This document shows positions 42,272 through 56,000 of a DNA stretch of 64,000 nt, piece after piece (the stretch's first letter is position 1; every line of letters starts with the position of its first letter). The notes beneath the pieces were generated by a model. That model did not search any database and had not been told where the DNA came from. It was given only the letters and a program-made list of their open reading frames with translations. Position numbers and translations under genes: made by a program. The stretch comes from Variovorax sp. OV329 (GTDB lineage Bacteria; Pseudomonadota; Gammaproteobacteria; Burkholderiales; Burkholderiaceae_C), in NCBI RefSeq assembly GCF_900114785.1, contig NZ_FOUG01000007.1, positions 62,001 to 126,000 of the forward strand, written 5' to 3'.

Positions 42272-42901
42272 TCAGAGGGCCAGGCGATGGGCGCGCGCGA
42301 AGTCCACCAGCTCCACCATCGTGGAGATCTTCAGCTTCTCGAGCAGCCGCGACTTGCAGCTGCTCACGGTCTTGTTGCTGATTTGCAGGGCTTCGCCGAC
42401 TTCCTTGTTGCTCAGGCCCCGCGCCAGGTACTGCAGCACGGTGACCTCGCGGTCGGACAAGGAGTCGATGAACCCGGCCTGCGCGCCGCTTGGCGGTCGC
42501 GGCCCGGCAAAGAGCGCCGATTTCGGAAAGACGCTGTAGCCGGCCAGCACCGAGCGGGCGGCCTGCACGATGGCCGACAGGTCTTCCGACTTGCTCAGAA
42601 AGCCGCTGGCACCGGCCAGGAGCGCGCGCGCAGCGAAGACGGACTCCTGCTGGGCAGACAGCACCAGCACATGAATGTCCGGGTTGGAAACTCTCAGGCG
42701 ACCCATGAGTTCCAGGCCGCTCAACTTGGGAAGGTCCAGGTCCAGGATGACCAGCGCGGGCAACTTCGCGCGGATCACGCTGAGCGCCGCGGGGCCGTTG
42801 TCGGCCTCGCCCACCACCTTGAACACACCGCTGGATTCCAGTGCCGAGCGCACCGCCAGGCGAATGGCCGGGTGGTCGTCGACGATAACCGTCGTTCGCA
42901 T
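42272..42901 (-). CDS. NarL/BvgA-type response regulator
   Basis: A 209-residue protein from ATG 42901, with GGGAG eight bases upstream. Receiver domain about 1-118 with VIVDDHPAIR and phospho-Asp in LVILDLDLP. LuxR-type helix-turn-helix from about 145 (LSDREVTVLQYLARGLSNKEVGEAL in part). The length equals that of Bordetella BvgA. It is the first gene of the pair with the hybrid kinase. Targets are unknown; the divergent or adjacent lipase gene is a candidate. Confidence 0.93.
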   Translation of the reverse strand: MRTTVIVDDHPAIRLAVRSALESSGVFKVVGEADNGPAALSVIRAKLPALVILDLDLPKLSGLELMGRLRVSNPDIHVLVLSAQQESVFAARALLAGASGFLSKSEDLSAIVQAARSVLAGYSVFPKSALFAGPRPPSGAQAGFIDSLSDREVTVLQYLARGLSNKEVGEALQISNKTVSSCKSRLLEKLKISTMVELVDFARAHRLAL

Positions 42902-43034
42902 CTTGTTCTCCCTGCTGACCCGACTTGCCGAACGTCCCGAGCGAAGCCTGGAACGCGGCAGCCATGTTTTCGGCCATTCTAGTGCGCAGGAAAGATGCAC
43001 CGTCGCAAGCGCCCCACGGCGCTCGCCTTGCTGC

Positions 43035-44195
43035 TCACTCGCTGAGCCTGTCCGCCTCCAGCTGCCGGCCGCCGCCTTGCAGCCAGGCCTCGAGCGCCTC
43101 CGTCGAATACGCGGGAAAGTTGCTGAGGAAGACCTGCACGCTCGGGTGGAAGAGCGCATCGGGCGGGAACTGGCGCAGCGCGTGGGGCAGCAGGTCGAAG
43201 GGCGGGTCCAGATGCGAGGCATGCACTGCGCAGAAGCCGGCCGGCAGCGCTGGCTGCAACTGCGCCTGGGCAAACAGCACGCCGCGCGAAGCCAGCTTCG
43301 CGATCATCCAGCGCAGCGAGTTCACGGAGAAGAAGCTGCCGGGCGCCCCGCCGCCCCCGACGTCCGAATGCGCGCCGCAGAACCACCGCTGCACCACGCC
43401 CTCGCGCGGCTCCCACAGCGTGGGCGCGAAGTCCGCGCGCTGCTCGTCGATGGCGAGGGCATGAAAGCCCGCACCGACACGGGGCGACAGCATCAGGTCG
43501 GCAAACTGGAAGATGTCGACGCGGTTCGCATCCTTGCCCCCATGCACTGGAATCCCCAGCGAGCCCACCGTGTCCCACACCGCGACGGTGTCGATCGGCA
43601 CGTCCCGCACGAGCTGGTCCAGCGCGATCGACTCGCCCTTGAACTCGCTCAGGTAGCCCAGCAGCGTGCTGTGCTTGCCTGCCTGCTCGCGATAGCGTGC
43701 CCAGACGTGAATGCCCAGCCGATAGGCGCGCTCAGGGTCGTGCTGCCCTCTCTCGTCCTGCATCGCCTTCGCTGGCAGCAGCCCCATCTTCGTGATCATT
43801 CCGGCCAGCGCGCGCACCGTGTAGGCACCGCGGCTGAACCCGGCCAGGAAGATTCGATCGCCCGCGGCATAGTTGCGCGACACGTAGGTGTAGCCGCGCA
43901 CGATGCGCTCGATGAAGCCCTCGCCGAACACGCCGCCCAGGATCTTGCGGATGGCATTGCTCGAATCGCCGACGCCGTGCAGGTACTTCGCTACCTGCAC
44001 CGGTTCGCCGGCCTCACCCGTGACTGTCTTTTCCTGTTCGTCCCGCTTGCGCATCGAATCTTCGGTGATGCGCCCGTCGAGCGCCGCGAACAGCCGCAGC
44101 ACATTGGTGGCTGCCGCCTGCACGCGGTCGTCGCCGTCCCCCTGGCCCAGGCCGCTCCAGGTGCCATCGGCACAAAACACGATGTTCTTGGACAT
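43035..44195 (-). CDS. DUF2235 alpha/beta hydrolase (Tle1-like phospholipase family)
   Basis: A 386-residue protein. It opens KNIVFCADGTWSG, has the nucleophile elbow FLAGFSRGAYTVRALAG (Ser about residue 120), the Asp in VAVWDTVGSLG and the late His in FCGAHSDVGGG. DUF2235 includes T6SS phospholipase effectors of the Tle1 group and some non-secreted enzymes. No VgrG, PAAR or immunity gene is next to it, so an effector role is only a possibility, although T6SS genes are present at 9-19 kb. Confidence 0.86.
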   Translation of the reverse strand: MSKNIVFCADGTWSGLGQGDGDDRVQAAATNVLRLFAALDGRITEDSMRKRDEQEKTVTGEAGEPVQVAKYLHGVGDSSNAIRKILGGVFGEGFIERIVRGYTYVSRNYAAGDRIFLAGFSRGAYTVRALAGMITKMGLLPAKAMQDERGQHDPERAYRLGIHVWARYREQAGKHSTLLGYLSEFKGESIALDQLVRDVPIDTVAVWDTVGSLGIPVHGGKDANRVDIFQFADLMLSPRVGAGFHALAIDEQRADFAPTLWEPREGVVQRWFCGAHSDVGGGGAPGSFFSVNSLRWMIAKLASRGVLFAQAQLQPALPAGFCAVHASHLDPPFDLLPHALRQFPPDALFHPSVQVFLSNFPAYSTEALEAWLQGGGRQLEADRLSE

Positions 44196-44328
44196 GCGCC
44201 CGCTCCCGCTGCTGCTTTCGCGACGGGGCCAAGTGTTGCTGCGGGCGGGCGGACTGCCTAGCTGTCTTTCGGCTTATTGATCCGGCCTTCTGACCGATGC
44301 GAGCCCAGCCCGGGCGCAGGGAGGCAGG

Positions 44329-45147
44329 TCACTTGCGCGGGCCGGCCGGCCCCAGGTACTCCGTCGAGGCGAACTGCTCGTGATCGGCATGGCCGAAGTC
44401 GGTGAATTGCGTCTTCTCGAAGGGATCGCCCTGCTCTTCCAGCGTCTGCACGTGCGTCACTTCCAGCCCGGACAGTTGGGTGCGCGGAAACAGGTCTTCC
44501 AGTCCATGGTCGTCTTGCACCTCCCTCGCAGGTGCAGGCTTGGGCGTCGACGGCAGGGGTTGCGGCGTCAGGGGCGCCGGCGCGGCAGTGCGGGACCGCG
44601 CCACGCTGAGTTCGTCGAGGAAGCCCGGTGGCGCCACGCTGACCGAGGCCGATGCTGCCGGCTCGGGGTGCGTCCGCCTTGCGCGGCTGCCTTCGCGCAG
44701 GCGCGCGATGTCGGCGCGCAACTCGTCGCCGCGCTGGTCCAGCCGGGAGGGCACGGGGTCCAGTCCCGCGAAGCTCGAGGCCGGACCTTCTTCGGCCACG
44801 TCGAAGTCCGGCTGCTGCACGGGGGAGGCTGGCCGGGCCCGCGCACGCAATTGCGCGAGCCGGGCCGCCAGCTCTTCCTCTTCCCGGTCATCCAGGCTGG
44901 CGATGCGCCGCGTGAGCTGCGGCTTGCGGGTCGAACTGAAGGTCTGGCGCCGCACCGGCGTCCGCTGAACCGCGCGGCGCAATTCCTGCACCCTCGCAAC
45001 GCTCAGCAGGGCCAGGAAGAGGCCCAGCGTCACCCCCAGATACTTCTGTTCCACCTCCAGCCGGTTCGTCACGAGGGACAGCACGGCACCGGCCAGGGAA
45101 AGCAGGCCGAGGGCGGCGAACAGGAAGACAGCGCGCTTGGTTGCCAT
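44329..45147 (-). CDS. membrane-anchored hypothetical protein
   Basis: A 272-residue protein. Two N-terminal membrane helices (about 5-25 and 36-53) are followed by a long, charged, apparently disordered region rich in Arg, Pro and Ala and a short acidic C-terminus with LEDLFPRTQLSG and FEKTQFTDFGH. I recognise no domain. It faces away from the gene at 45323 across a shared upstream region. Confidence 0.7.
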   Translation of the reverse strand: MATKRAVFLFAALGLLSLAGAVLSLVTNRLEVEQKYLGVTLGLFLALLSVARVQELRRAVQRTPVRRQTFSSTRKPQLTRRIASLDDREEEELAARLAQLRARARPASPVQQPDFDVAEEGPASSFAGLDPVPSRLDQRGDELRADIARLREGSRARRTHPEPAASASVSVAPPGFLDELSVARSRTAAPAPLTPQPLPSTPKPAPAREVQDDHGLEDLFPRTQLSGLEVTHVQTLEEQGDPFEKTQFTDFGHADHEQFASTEYLGPAGPRK

Positions 45148-45322
45148 GGATGAATCCGAAAGTGTTCGTTTGGGCGGATTCTGATGGCACAGGCGGATGC
45201 TTCGCTACGTGGCAGCGCATCGTTCCCGGCTCTTTGCGGAAAACGTCACAAGCAGAACAGCCGTTTCGTGGAGCAATGGCGTTCATGCCATCGTGCACCA
45301 GGATCGATATAGTCGTGGGGAA

Positions 45323-45808
45323 GTGTTGAAGCGCATCTTGTTCGTGTCCAGGCGCAATTCGCTGCGAAGCGTGCTGGCGCAGTCTTGCCTCATGCGCATC
45401 GGCGGCCACCTGTTCGCCGCCGAATCGTGCGGCCAACCGGGCCAGTTGGCGAAGGCGATTCACCCGGCTGCCCTGGCATCGCTCGAAAACGCGCGCATTC
45501 CCCTGGCGACGGCGGGGCCTCGGCCCTGGACCGACTTCACGCGCACGAGCGCGCCGCGCATGGATTTCGTCGTCACCCTCGACGAGAAGGTACTGACCAG
45601 CGAACCGAGCTGGCCGGGCCAGCCCATCTCGGCCTTGTGGTCCTTCGAGGACGTGGCTGCCGTCGACGATCCGGCGCGCGCATCGCACGCTGCGATGCAG
45701 ACCCTGTTTGCCTTGCAGCGCCGACTCGAACTGTTGATCAACCTGCCGCTTCAGCACTCGGACGCCAGCGCGCTGCGATCCGACCTCCGAGACCTCGGAC
45801 GAATGTAG
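45323..45808 (+). CDS. LMW phosphatase/arsenate reductase-like protein lacking the catalytic Cys
   Basis: About 161 residues from GTG 45323. A longer reading from ATG 45197 exists but its first 40 residues look unlike protein. RILFVSRRNSLRSVLAQ corresponds to the CX5R phosphate loop of low-molecular-weight tyrosine phosphatases and ArsC, with Ser in place of the nucleophile Cys. IHPAALASLENARI matches the next conserved block, and LWSFEDVAAVDDPARAS the Asp loop region. Without Cys the usual reaction is impossible, so it may bind phosphoproteins or anions instead. TATAGT lies just upstream at 45308. Confidence 0.72.
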   Translation: MLKRILFVSRRNSLRSVLAQSCLMRIGGHLFAAESCGQPGQLAKAIHPAALASLENARIPLATAGPRPWTDFTRTSAPRMDFVVTLDEKVLTSEPSWPGQPISALWSFEDVAAVDDPARASHAAMQTLFALQRRLELLINLPLQHSDASALRSDLRDLGRM

Positions 45809-45914
45809 CGGCCGATGGAAGAGCCCGACCTGGGTGTCCTCGGTGTATTGCCACGCCCATTCGGCGCACACCTCCGCCGGGACGCGGTGACCGGTCCCCG
45901 CCCCAACAACGCCA

Positions 45915-46148
45915 ATGGATGTCGGCGACTTCGAGACGGCCGACGATGCGGCCGAGCTCCTCGCCTGCAACACCCGCCGGTTCATCCAGGACTGGCAGCA
46001 TCGCGAGCACCCGACAGACAGCGACTTCAGCGAGCTCTGGGGCGGCGTCCCGGCGCTCGGCGGCAGGCACAATCCGGGGATGCCCCGCGAGCTCTTCATT
46101 CCTTCGTCCGGCGCCCCAGCCGGCAGCGCCCTTGCCCGAGGCGGTTGA
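45915..46148 (+). CDS. small hypothetical protein (uncertain)
   Basis: A 77-residue open frame ending TGA directly before the rlmN-like ATG (TGA then ATG, no gap). The sequence is acidic, with FETADDAAELLACNTRRF and FIQDWQHREHPTD. No family recognised. It has plausible composition and tight coupling but no clear ribosome-binding site, so it may not be real. Without it, 45809-46148 would be a 340-base stretch with nothing else recognisable. Confidence 0.3.
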   Translation: MDVGDFETADDAAELLACNTRRFIQDWQHREHPTDSDFSELWGGVPALGGRHNPGMPRELFIPSSGAPAGSALARGG

Positions 46149-47249
46149 ATGCGAATCCACGATCTGAAGCAGCGCCTGCGCGAAGCCGGCGGGGGGCCCA
46201 GCCATGAGCACCGCGTGCTGCGCCTTTGGTCGCATGCGCTACCCCGCAACAGCGGCAAGCGCCCGGCCCAGAGCTTCTTTCCCGCCTCGCTGCTGGCCGC
46301 CCTGCCCGCCATCGAAGCCGAACTGGCGGCCCTGGCGCGCATCCATTCCATCCATCCCGGTGCGGACGGTTCCGAGCGCCTCCTGGTGGCGCTGGCCGAT
46401 GGCCAGATGGTGGAAAGCGTACTGCTGCCGCGCGACGGCCTGTGCGTGTCTTCGCAGGTGGGCTGCGCGGTGGGCTGCCAGTTCTGCATGACCGGCCGCG
46501 CCGGATTGCTGCGCCAGGTCTCCAGCGGCGAAATCGTCGCCCAGGTCGCCCTCGCCAGGCGGCGCCGGCCGGTACGCAAGGTGGTGTTCATGGGCATGGG
46601 CGAGCCGGCCCACAACCTGGACAACGTGATGGAGGCGATCGAGCTGCTCGGCACCGCGGGCAATATCGGCCACAAGAACCTGGTGTTCTCCACCGTGGGC
46701 GATCCGAGGGTGTTCGAGCGCCTGCTGCAGGGCGCCGTTCGGCCGGCGCTGGCGCTCTCGCTGCACACCACGCGGGCCGCACTGCGCCGCACGCTGCTTC
46801 CGCGCGCGCCGGGCCTCACGCCCGAGGAGCTGGTGAGTGAGGCCGACCGCTATGCCCGCGCCACCGGCTACCCCGTGCAGTACCAATGGACGCTGCTCGA
46901 AGGCGTGAACGACGGGCCTGACGAGATCGAAGGCATCGTGAAGCTCTTGAGCGGACGGTACGGGGTGCTCAACATGATTCCCTTCAACACGGTGGACGGC
47001 ACCGACTTCCGCCGCCCCCCGTGGGAACACTGCCGGCAGATCGCACGCACGCTGCTGCAGCGTGGAATCCTGGCCAAGCTGCGCGACTCGGCCGGACAGG
47101 ATGTGGACGGCGGGTGTGGCCAACTGCGGGCCCGCGCCAGCGAGGTCCGGGTGGCCCTGCCCCGCTCGGCCAGGGCCGAGGCCGTGCACGCCGATGAGCA
47201 GGCCTCGGCCGCGTCCACAGAATTTCCAATGCGCGAGGAAGAAAGGTAA
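46149..47249 (+). CDS. RlmN/Cfr-family radical SAM RNA methyltransferase
   Basis: A 366-residue protein. It contains LCVSSQVGCAVGCQFCMTG: the radical-SAM cluster Cys (CxxxCxxC) and the earlier structural Cys. VVFMGMGEPAHNLDN and LALSLHTTRA follow, and the late catalytic Cys is in GQDVDGGCGQL. RlmN methylates A2503 of 23S rRNA and A37 of some tRNAs. The N-terminus is short and lacks the usual RlmN opening, so this may be a second, divergent family member rather than the housekeeping enzyme. Its C-terminal 40 residues are a non-conserved extension. Confidence 0.88.
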   Translation: MRIHDLKQRLREAGGGPSHEHRVLRLWSHALPRNSGKRPAQSFFPASLLAALPAIEAELAALARIHSIHPGADGSERLLVALADGQMVESVLLPRDGLCVSSQVGCAVGCQFCMTGRAGLLRQVSSGEIVAQVALARRRRPVRKVVFMGMGEPAHNLDNVMEAIELLGTAGNIGHKNLVFSTVGDPRVFERLLQGAVRPALALSLHTTRAALRRTLLPRAPGLTPEELVSEADRYARATGYPVQYQWTLLEGVNDGPDEIEGIVKLLSGRYGVLNMIPFNTVDGTDFRRPPWEHCRQIARTLLQRGILAKLRDSAGQDVDGGCGQLRARASEVRVALPRSARAEAVHADEQASAASTEFPMREEER

Positions 47250-47252
47250 AAG

Positions 47253-47627
47253 ATGCAAGCTGTGTCGATTCACGTCGTCGATGTCGCCAATGGCGTCGTG
47301 GCTGCCGGGATGAAGGTGGAGATCCTTCGGCAGGAAAGTTCCGAGCGGGGACGGCCCGAGAAATGGGTGCCGATGATGTCCGGCAGCGTGGCCCGCAACG
47401 GCGTCGTGAGCGGCATCGAAGGGCACGCGCAGGCCTTCGACATCGGCGTGTACGAGCTGCGGCTGCATGTCGGCGACTACTACCGCGGCCGTGAACAGGT
47501 GCTGCCCGAGCCGGCCTTCATGGAGGTCCAGTGCTTCCGGTTTGGCATCGCCGATCCCACTCAGCACTACCATCTGCCGGTAAAGCTGACACCCTGGGGC
47601 CTCTCCTGCTTCCGCGGCGCGGCCTGA
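47253..47627 (+). CDS. transthyretin/5-hydroxyisourate hydrolase-like protein
   Basis: A 124-residue protein. It opens VSIHVVDVANG, and contains YELRLHVGDYY and HYHLPVKLTPWG, and ends CFRGAA. The family is 5-hydroxyisourate hydrolase of purine breakdown. Two family-defining features are altered: the DGR segment with the catalytic Arg reads NGV, and the terminal YRGS reads FRGAA. Either specificity has changed or activity is lost. It starts three bases after the rlmN-like gene. No other urate-pathway gene is nearby. Confidence 0.78.
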   Translation: MQAVSIHVVDVANGVVAAGMKVEILRQESSERGRPEKWVPMMSGSVARNGVVSGIEGHAQAFDIGVYELRLHVGDYYRGREQVLPEPAFMEVQCFRFGIADPTQHYHLPVKLTPWGLSCFRGAA

Positions 47628-47678
47628 GCGGGCGGCCCTCGAACGGCTGAGCAGGCGACGCGTGCCGGGGAGTGGCTG

Positions 47679-48005
47679 ATGCCCCGCAAAGGCCACCACC
47701 ATGTCTACGTGGTCGCGTTGGACGACCGCGTCTGGAACCACGGGCGCTTTCGCCGCGCCAACCCCGACTGGCAGTTGGGAAAGCCCTTCGTGTACGTGGG
47801 CATGACCGGACTGGACCCGGACGTACGCTTCGACAAGCACAAGGCCGGCATCCAGGCCAGCACCTTCGTGCGGGACTACGGGCTGCATCTGCTGCCCGAG
47901 TTGTACGAGCGCTTCAACCCGATGCCCTACGAGAAGGCGCGTGACATGGAGGTGGAACTGGGCATCGCACTGCGCGCACGCGGCTACGGCGTCTGGCAGG
48001 GCTGA
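47679..48005 (+). CDS. GIY-YIG-like small protein
   Basis: A 108-residue single-domain protein. HVYVVAL at the start and PFVYVGMTG about 35 residues later match the paired strands of the GIY-YIG nuclease fold. RFDKHKAG supplies the following Arg/His and LLPELYERF the later Glu helix. The first motif is degenerate. Whether it cuts DNA is uncertain. It is a + strand gene 51 bases after the transthyretin-like gene. Confidence 0.6.
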   Translation: MPRKGHHHVYVVALDDRVWNHGRFRRANPDWQLGKPFVYVGMTGLDPDVRFDKHKAGIQASTFVRDYGLHLLPELYERFNPMPYEKARDMEVELGIALRARGYGVWQG

Positions 48006-48016
48006 AGGCGTGCAGC

Positions 48017-48472
48017 TCAGGGCTCGAGCAGCGCGAGGTTTCGGCCGAACACCGGCGCTGCGCGCTCCATGAGCCGGAATTCCTCGTCGGCCAGCGGATG
48101 GCTATGCATGTCGAAGTGGCTGAGGGTTCCCCACAGCGCGCCCTGCTCGTCCACCAGCGGCACGCTGTGATAGGAAATGACCACGCCCCGGTACGGATGG
48201 TCCGCCAGCCGTGGGTCCTGCCGCGAATCCTCGGTTCGGAAGGCCTGGTCGCGCAGGACGAACTGGCAGAAGCTGTGGCGAAAGGGCACGACCAGCAGGA
48301 AATCCGGGCGCACCTGCTCGCGCTTGTCGCACAGCAGCACGTTGCGAAGCAACTCGCCGTCGAAGCGGTAGATGGCGGAGTAACGATGCGCAACGCCCTG
48401 GTTCAGATACGCCAGTGCCGCGGCCGGCCCCTCCGCCGTCAGCACCGCCTGAAACTGTTCCGGTGTGCGCAT
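48017..48472 (-). CDS. GAF-domain protein
   Basis: A 151-residue protein that is essentially one GAF domain. HRYSAIYRFDGELLRNVLL opens it, PFRHSFCQFVLRDQAFRTEDSR (in two parts) follows, and SYHSVPLVDEQGALWGTLSHFD is typical of the GAF core. No output domain is attached. The ligand is unknown. It converges on the GIY-YIG-like gene. Confidence 0.82.
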   Translation of the reverse strand: MRTPEQFQAVLTAEGPAAALAYLNQGVAHRYSAIYRFDGELLRNVLLCDKREQVRPDFLLVVPFRHSFCQFVLRDQAFRTEDSRQDPRLADHPYRGVVISYHSVPLVDEQGALWGTLSHFDMHSHPLADEEFRLMERAAPVFGRNLALLEP

Positions 48473-48607
48473 GGTCCCATCCCGGCAGGGTTCGTGGATG
48501 CCCCGCTGCTCAAGTCACTATCGCAGGCGCATCCCGCCTTGTCCAAGGCGTTTGAATTCTGTTACAGCGCGGCAGGTCACCGGGACGACCCGCCGGCCGC
48601 GAAGCCC

Positions 48608-48874
48608 TCAGGCGACCACGCTGGGGATCGCGCCGAAATCGGCAATGCCCAGCAGGATGGGCGCGCCCGGCGCCGCGTGGTGGCGCTCCAGCGCAAGCGC
48701 GTCGATGAGCGGGGCATGCTGCCGGTAGCTGTCCAGCAGCGATTCGCCACCGCCGCACGCGCCGAATACATCGCGCAGCGCGTCCTCGCCGATATCCACC
48801 AGGATGCGCCTGCCTTCCTCGTAAACGGCAAAGCGCACGCAAGCCGTGTCGTAGCAATAGATCGCTTCCACCAT
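48608..48874 (-). CDS. DUF1488-like small protein
   Basis: An 88-residue protein from ATG 48874, with AGGAG about 15 bases upstream. CVRFAVYEEGRRILVDIGEDAL and the following RDVFGA helix resemble DUF1488, a small family of unknown function common in betaproteobacteria. It is divergent from glgB, 174 bases away, so the promoters of both lie between 48875 and 49048. Confidence 0.6.
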   Translation of the reverse strand: MVEAIYCYDTACVRFAVYEEGRRILVDIGEDALRDVFGACGGGESLLDSYRQHAPLIDALALERHHAAPGAPILLGIADFGAIPSVVA

Positions 48875-49048
48875 GGTGAGTTGTCTCCTGTGCCGTGCAG
48901 GGATTTGGCGCGCTCCTCGTGCGGATTGAATCGGGCGAAATCTCGATTGCATGTAGTTCTTCGCCTACGCCGCCTACGCTCGCGCCGACAGTGATGCGAG
49001 GCATTCGTCCTGCTTGCGCAAGCCGCTCCTGGCATTTAGAAACGACGG

Positions 49049-53051
<4,003 letters not shown>

Positions 53052-53064
53052 GAGGAGCTTGCCC

Positions 53065-56000
53065 ATGAGCGGTCCCCTGCCCCGGCTTGCCCTCGAAACC
53101 ACCGAGATCGACACTGCCGGCGACCCCACGTGGTACCGCGACGCCGTCATCTACCAGCTCAACGTCAAGGCCTTCTACGACTCCAACGGCGATGGCATCG
53201 GCGACTTCAAGGGCGTGACCAGCAAGCTGGACTACGTGAAGGAGCTGGGCGTCAACACCATCTGGCTGATGCCCTTCTTTCCTTCGCCGCTGCGCGACGA
53301 CGGCTACGACATCTCCGCCTACGAAGGCGTGAACCCGCAGTACGGCACGCTGGAAGATTTCCGCGAGATGCTGGAGGAGGCGCACCGTCGCGAGCTGCGC
53401 GTGATCATCGAGATGGTCATCAACCACACCTCCGACCAGCACCCCTGGTTCCAGGCCGCGCGAAACGCACCGCCCGGTTCTCCGGAGCGCGACTTCTACG
53501 TGTGGAGCGACACCGACCAGCTCTACCAGGGCACGCGCATCATCTTCACCGACACCGAGAAGTCCAACTGGACCTGGGACCCGGTGGCCAAGGCCTTCTT
53601 CTGGCACCGCTTCTTCAGCCACCAGCCGGACCTGAACTTCGACAACCCGGCCGTGCTGGAGGCGGTGTTCAAGGTCATGCGCTTCTGGCTGGACATGGGC
53701 GTGGACGGCTTCCGGCTGGACGCCATTCCCTACCTGATCGAGCGCGACGGCACCAGCAACGAGAACCTGCCCGAGACGCACGTGGTCATCAAGCAGCTGC
53801 GGGCTGCCATCGACGCCAACTACGAGAACCGCTTCCTGCTGGCCGAGGCCAACATGTGGCCCGAGGACGTGCGCGAGTACTTCGGCGAAGGCGACGAGTG
53901 CCACATGGCCTACCACTTCCCGCTGATGCCGCGCATGTACATGGCCATCGCGCAGGAAGACCGCGACCCCATCGTCGAGATCCTGCAGCAGACGCCCGAC
54001 ATCCCCGAGGGCTGCCAGTGGGCCATCTTCCTGCGCAACCACGACGAGCTCACGCTGGAGATGGTGACCAACCGCGAGCGCGACTACATGTACACCACCT
54101 ACGCAGCGGACATGCAGGCGCGCATCAACCTGGGCATCCGCCGGCGGCTGGCGCCGCTGATGGAGAACAACAAGGACGCGATCCGGCTGATGAACGGCAT
54201 GCTGCTGTCGATGCCGGGCTCGCCCATCATCTACTACGGCGACGAGCTGGGCATGGGCGACAACGTCTTCGTGGGTGACCGCAATGGCGTGCGCACGCCC
54301 ATGCAGTGGAGCCCCGACCGCAACGCCGGCTTCTCGCGCGCCGACCCGCAGCGCCTGTACCTGCAACCCATCATGGACGCGATGTACGGCTACGAGGCGC
54401 TCAACGTCGAGGCGCAGCTGCGCGACAAGAGCTCGCTGCTGCACTGGACGCGCCGAATGCTGGCGGTGCGCAAGACCAGTCGGGCCTTCGGCCGCGGCAA
54501 GCGCATCTTCCTCAAGCCCGGCAACCGCAAGATCCTGGCCTACATCAGCGAGCACGACGGCGATGTGATCCTGGCCGTGTTCAATCTCTCTCGCGCCGCG
54601 CAGCCGGTCGAGCTGGACCTGTCGGCCTACAAGACCCGGGTGCCGGTGGAGATGCTGGGGCGCACCTCCTTCCCGCCCATCGGCGAGTTGCCCTACCTGC
54701 TCACCCTGCCCTCGCACGGCTTCTACTGGTTCCGCCTGGCCGAAGAAGCGCCCATGCCCGCCTGGCACCAGGAGAATGTGGGCCTGCGCGACCGGCCGGT
54801 GCTGGTGCTCTTCGACGGCTGGACCAGCCTGTTCAAGGAACAGGTGATGCCCTGGCGCATCGGTTTCGCCGATCGCCTGCGCCAGCAGTTCGAGCGCGAC
54901 ACGCTGCCGCCGCACATCCAGGTGCAGCGCTGGTACGGCTACAAGAGCTCGATCATCACGCGCGCCAGGCTGCGCGACCACGCCATCTTCGAGGACGGGG
55001 GCAAGCGCTGGATGCTGCCGCTGCTCGACCTGGAGGGCCCGCCCGAGGCCGCAACCTATTTCATGCCGCTGGCCATCGCCTGGGAAGAGAGCGAGGAAGA
55101 GCGCGTGAAGAGCCTGGGGCGCGCCGCCATCGCCAAGATCCGCCAGCAGGCCACGGTGGGCCTGATGGGTGATGCCTTCTTCGACGAGGCCTTCTGCCGC
55201 GCGCTGGTACGCGGCATCCTGCGGGGCCGCAGCATCAAGACGGCCCAGGGCGAGCTTCACTTCCGCGCCACCCACCTGGCGCGCGAACTGGATGAAGCGG
55301 AACTCGACACCATGCCGGTAAGCCCGCCCACGGCGCTGTCGAGCAATACCGTGGTCATGCTCAACGAGAGCCTGTTCCTCAAGGGCTACCGCCAGATCCG
55401 CGCCGGCGTGAACCTGGAGCTGGAGATGGGCCGCTTCCTCACCGAGGTGGCACGCTTCCCCAACGCGGTGCCGGTGCTGGGAGCCATCGAGTACGAGGGC
55501 GCGGACGGCAACATCGGCACGCTGGGCCTGCTGCAGTCCTACGTGGTCAACCAGGGTGATGGCTGGAGCTACACCCTGGCCTACCTGGAACGCTACCTGG
55601 CCGAGTTGCGCGACAGCGACGGCCCGCCACGGGAAGACGCGCACGGCGCCTTCCTGGCGCTGGTGCAGATCCTGGGCCAGCGCACCGGCGAGCTGCACAA
55701 CGCGCTGGCCCTGCGCACCGGTGACCCGGCATTCGACCCCGAGCCGATGGACGCGGCCGAGCTGGAGGGCATCCGCAGCGCGGTGCGCGAGGATGGCCGC
55801 CAGACGCTGGAGATGCTTCGCACCAATGCGCAGTCCCTGCCTCAGGAACTGCAGCACGACGTGCAGCGCCTGCTAGACGTGGCCGGGTCGGTGCAAACGC
55901 ACGTCGACGGCATCCGCTTCGCCCAGGCCAAGGGCTACCGCTCGCGCTACCACGGCGACTACCACCTGGGCCAGGTGCTGGTCTCGCGCAACGACTTCTA

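Noticed and set aside
45197-45322. Longer N-terminus for the phosphatase-like protein
   Set aside because: The 42 extra residues do not resemble the family, which normally starts just before the phosphate loop. GTG 45323 fits better.
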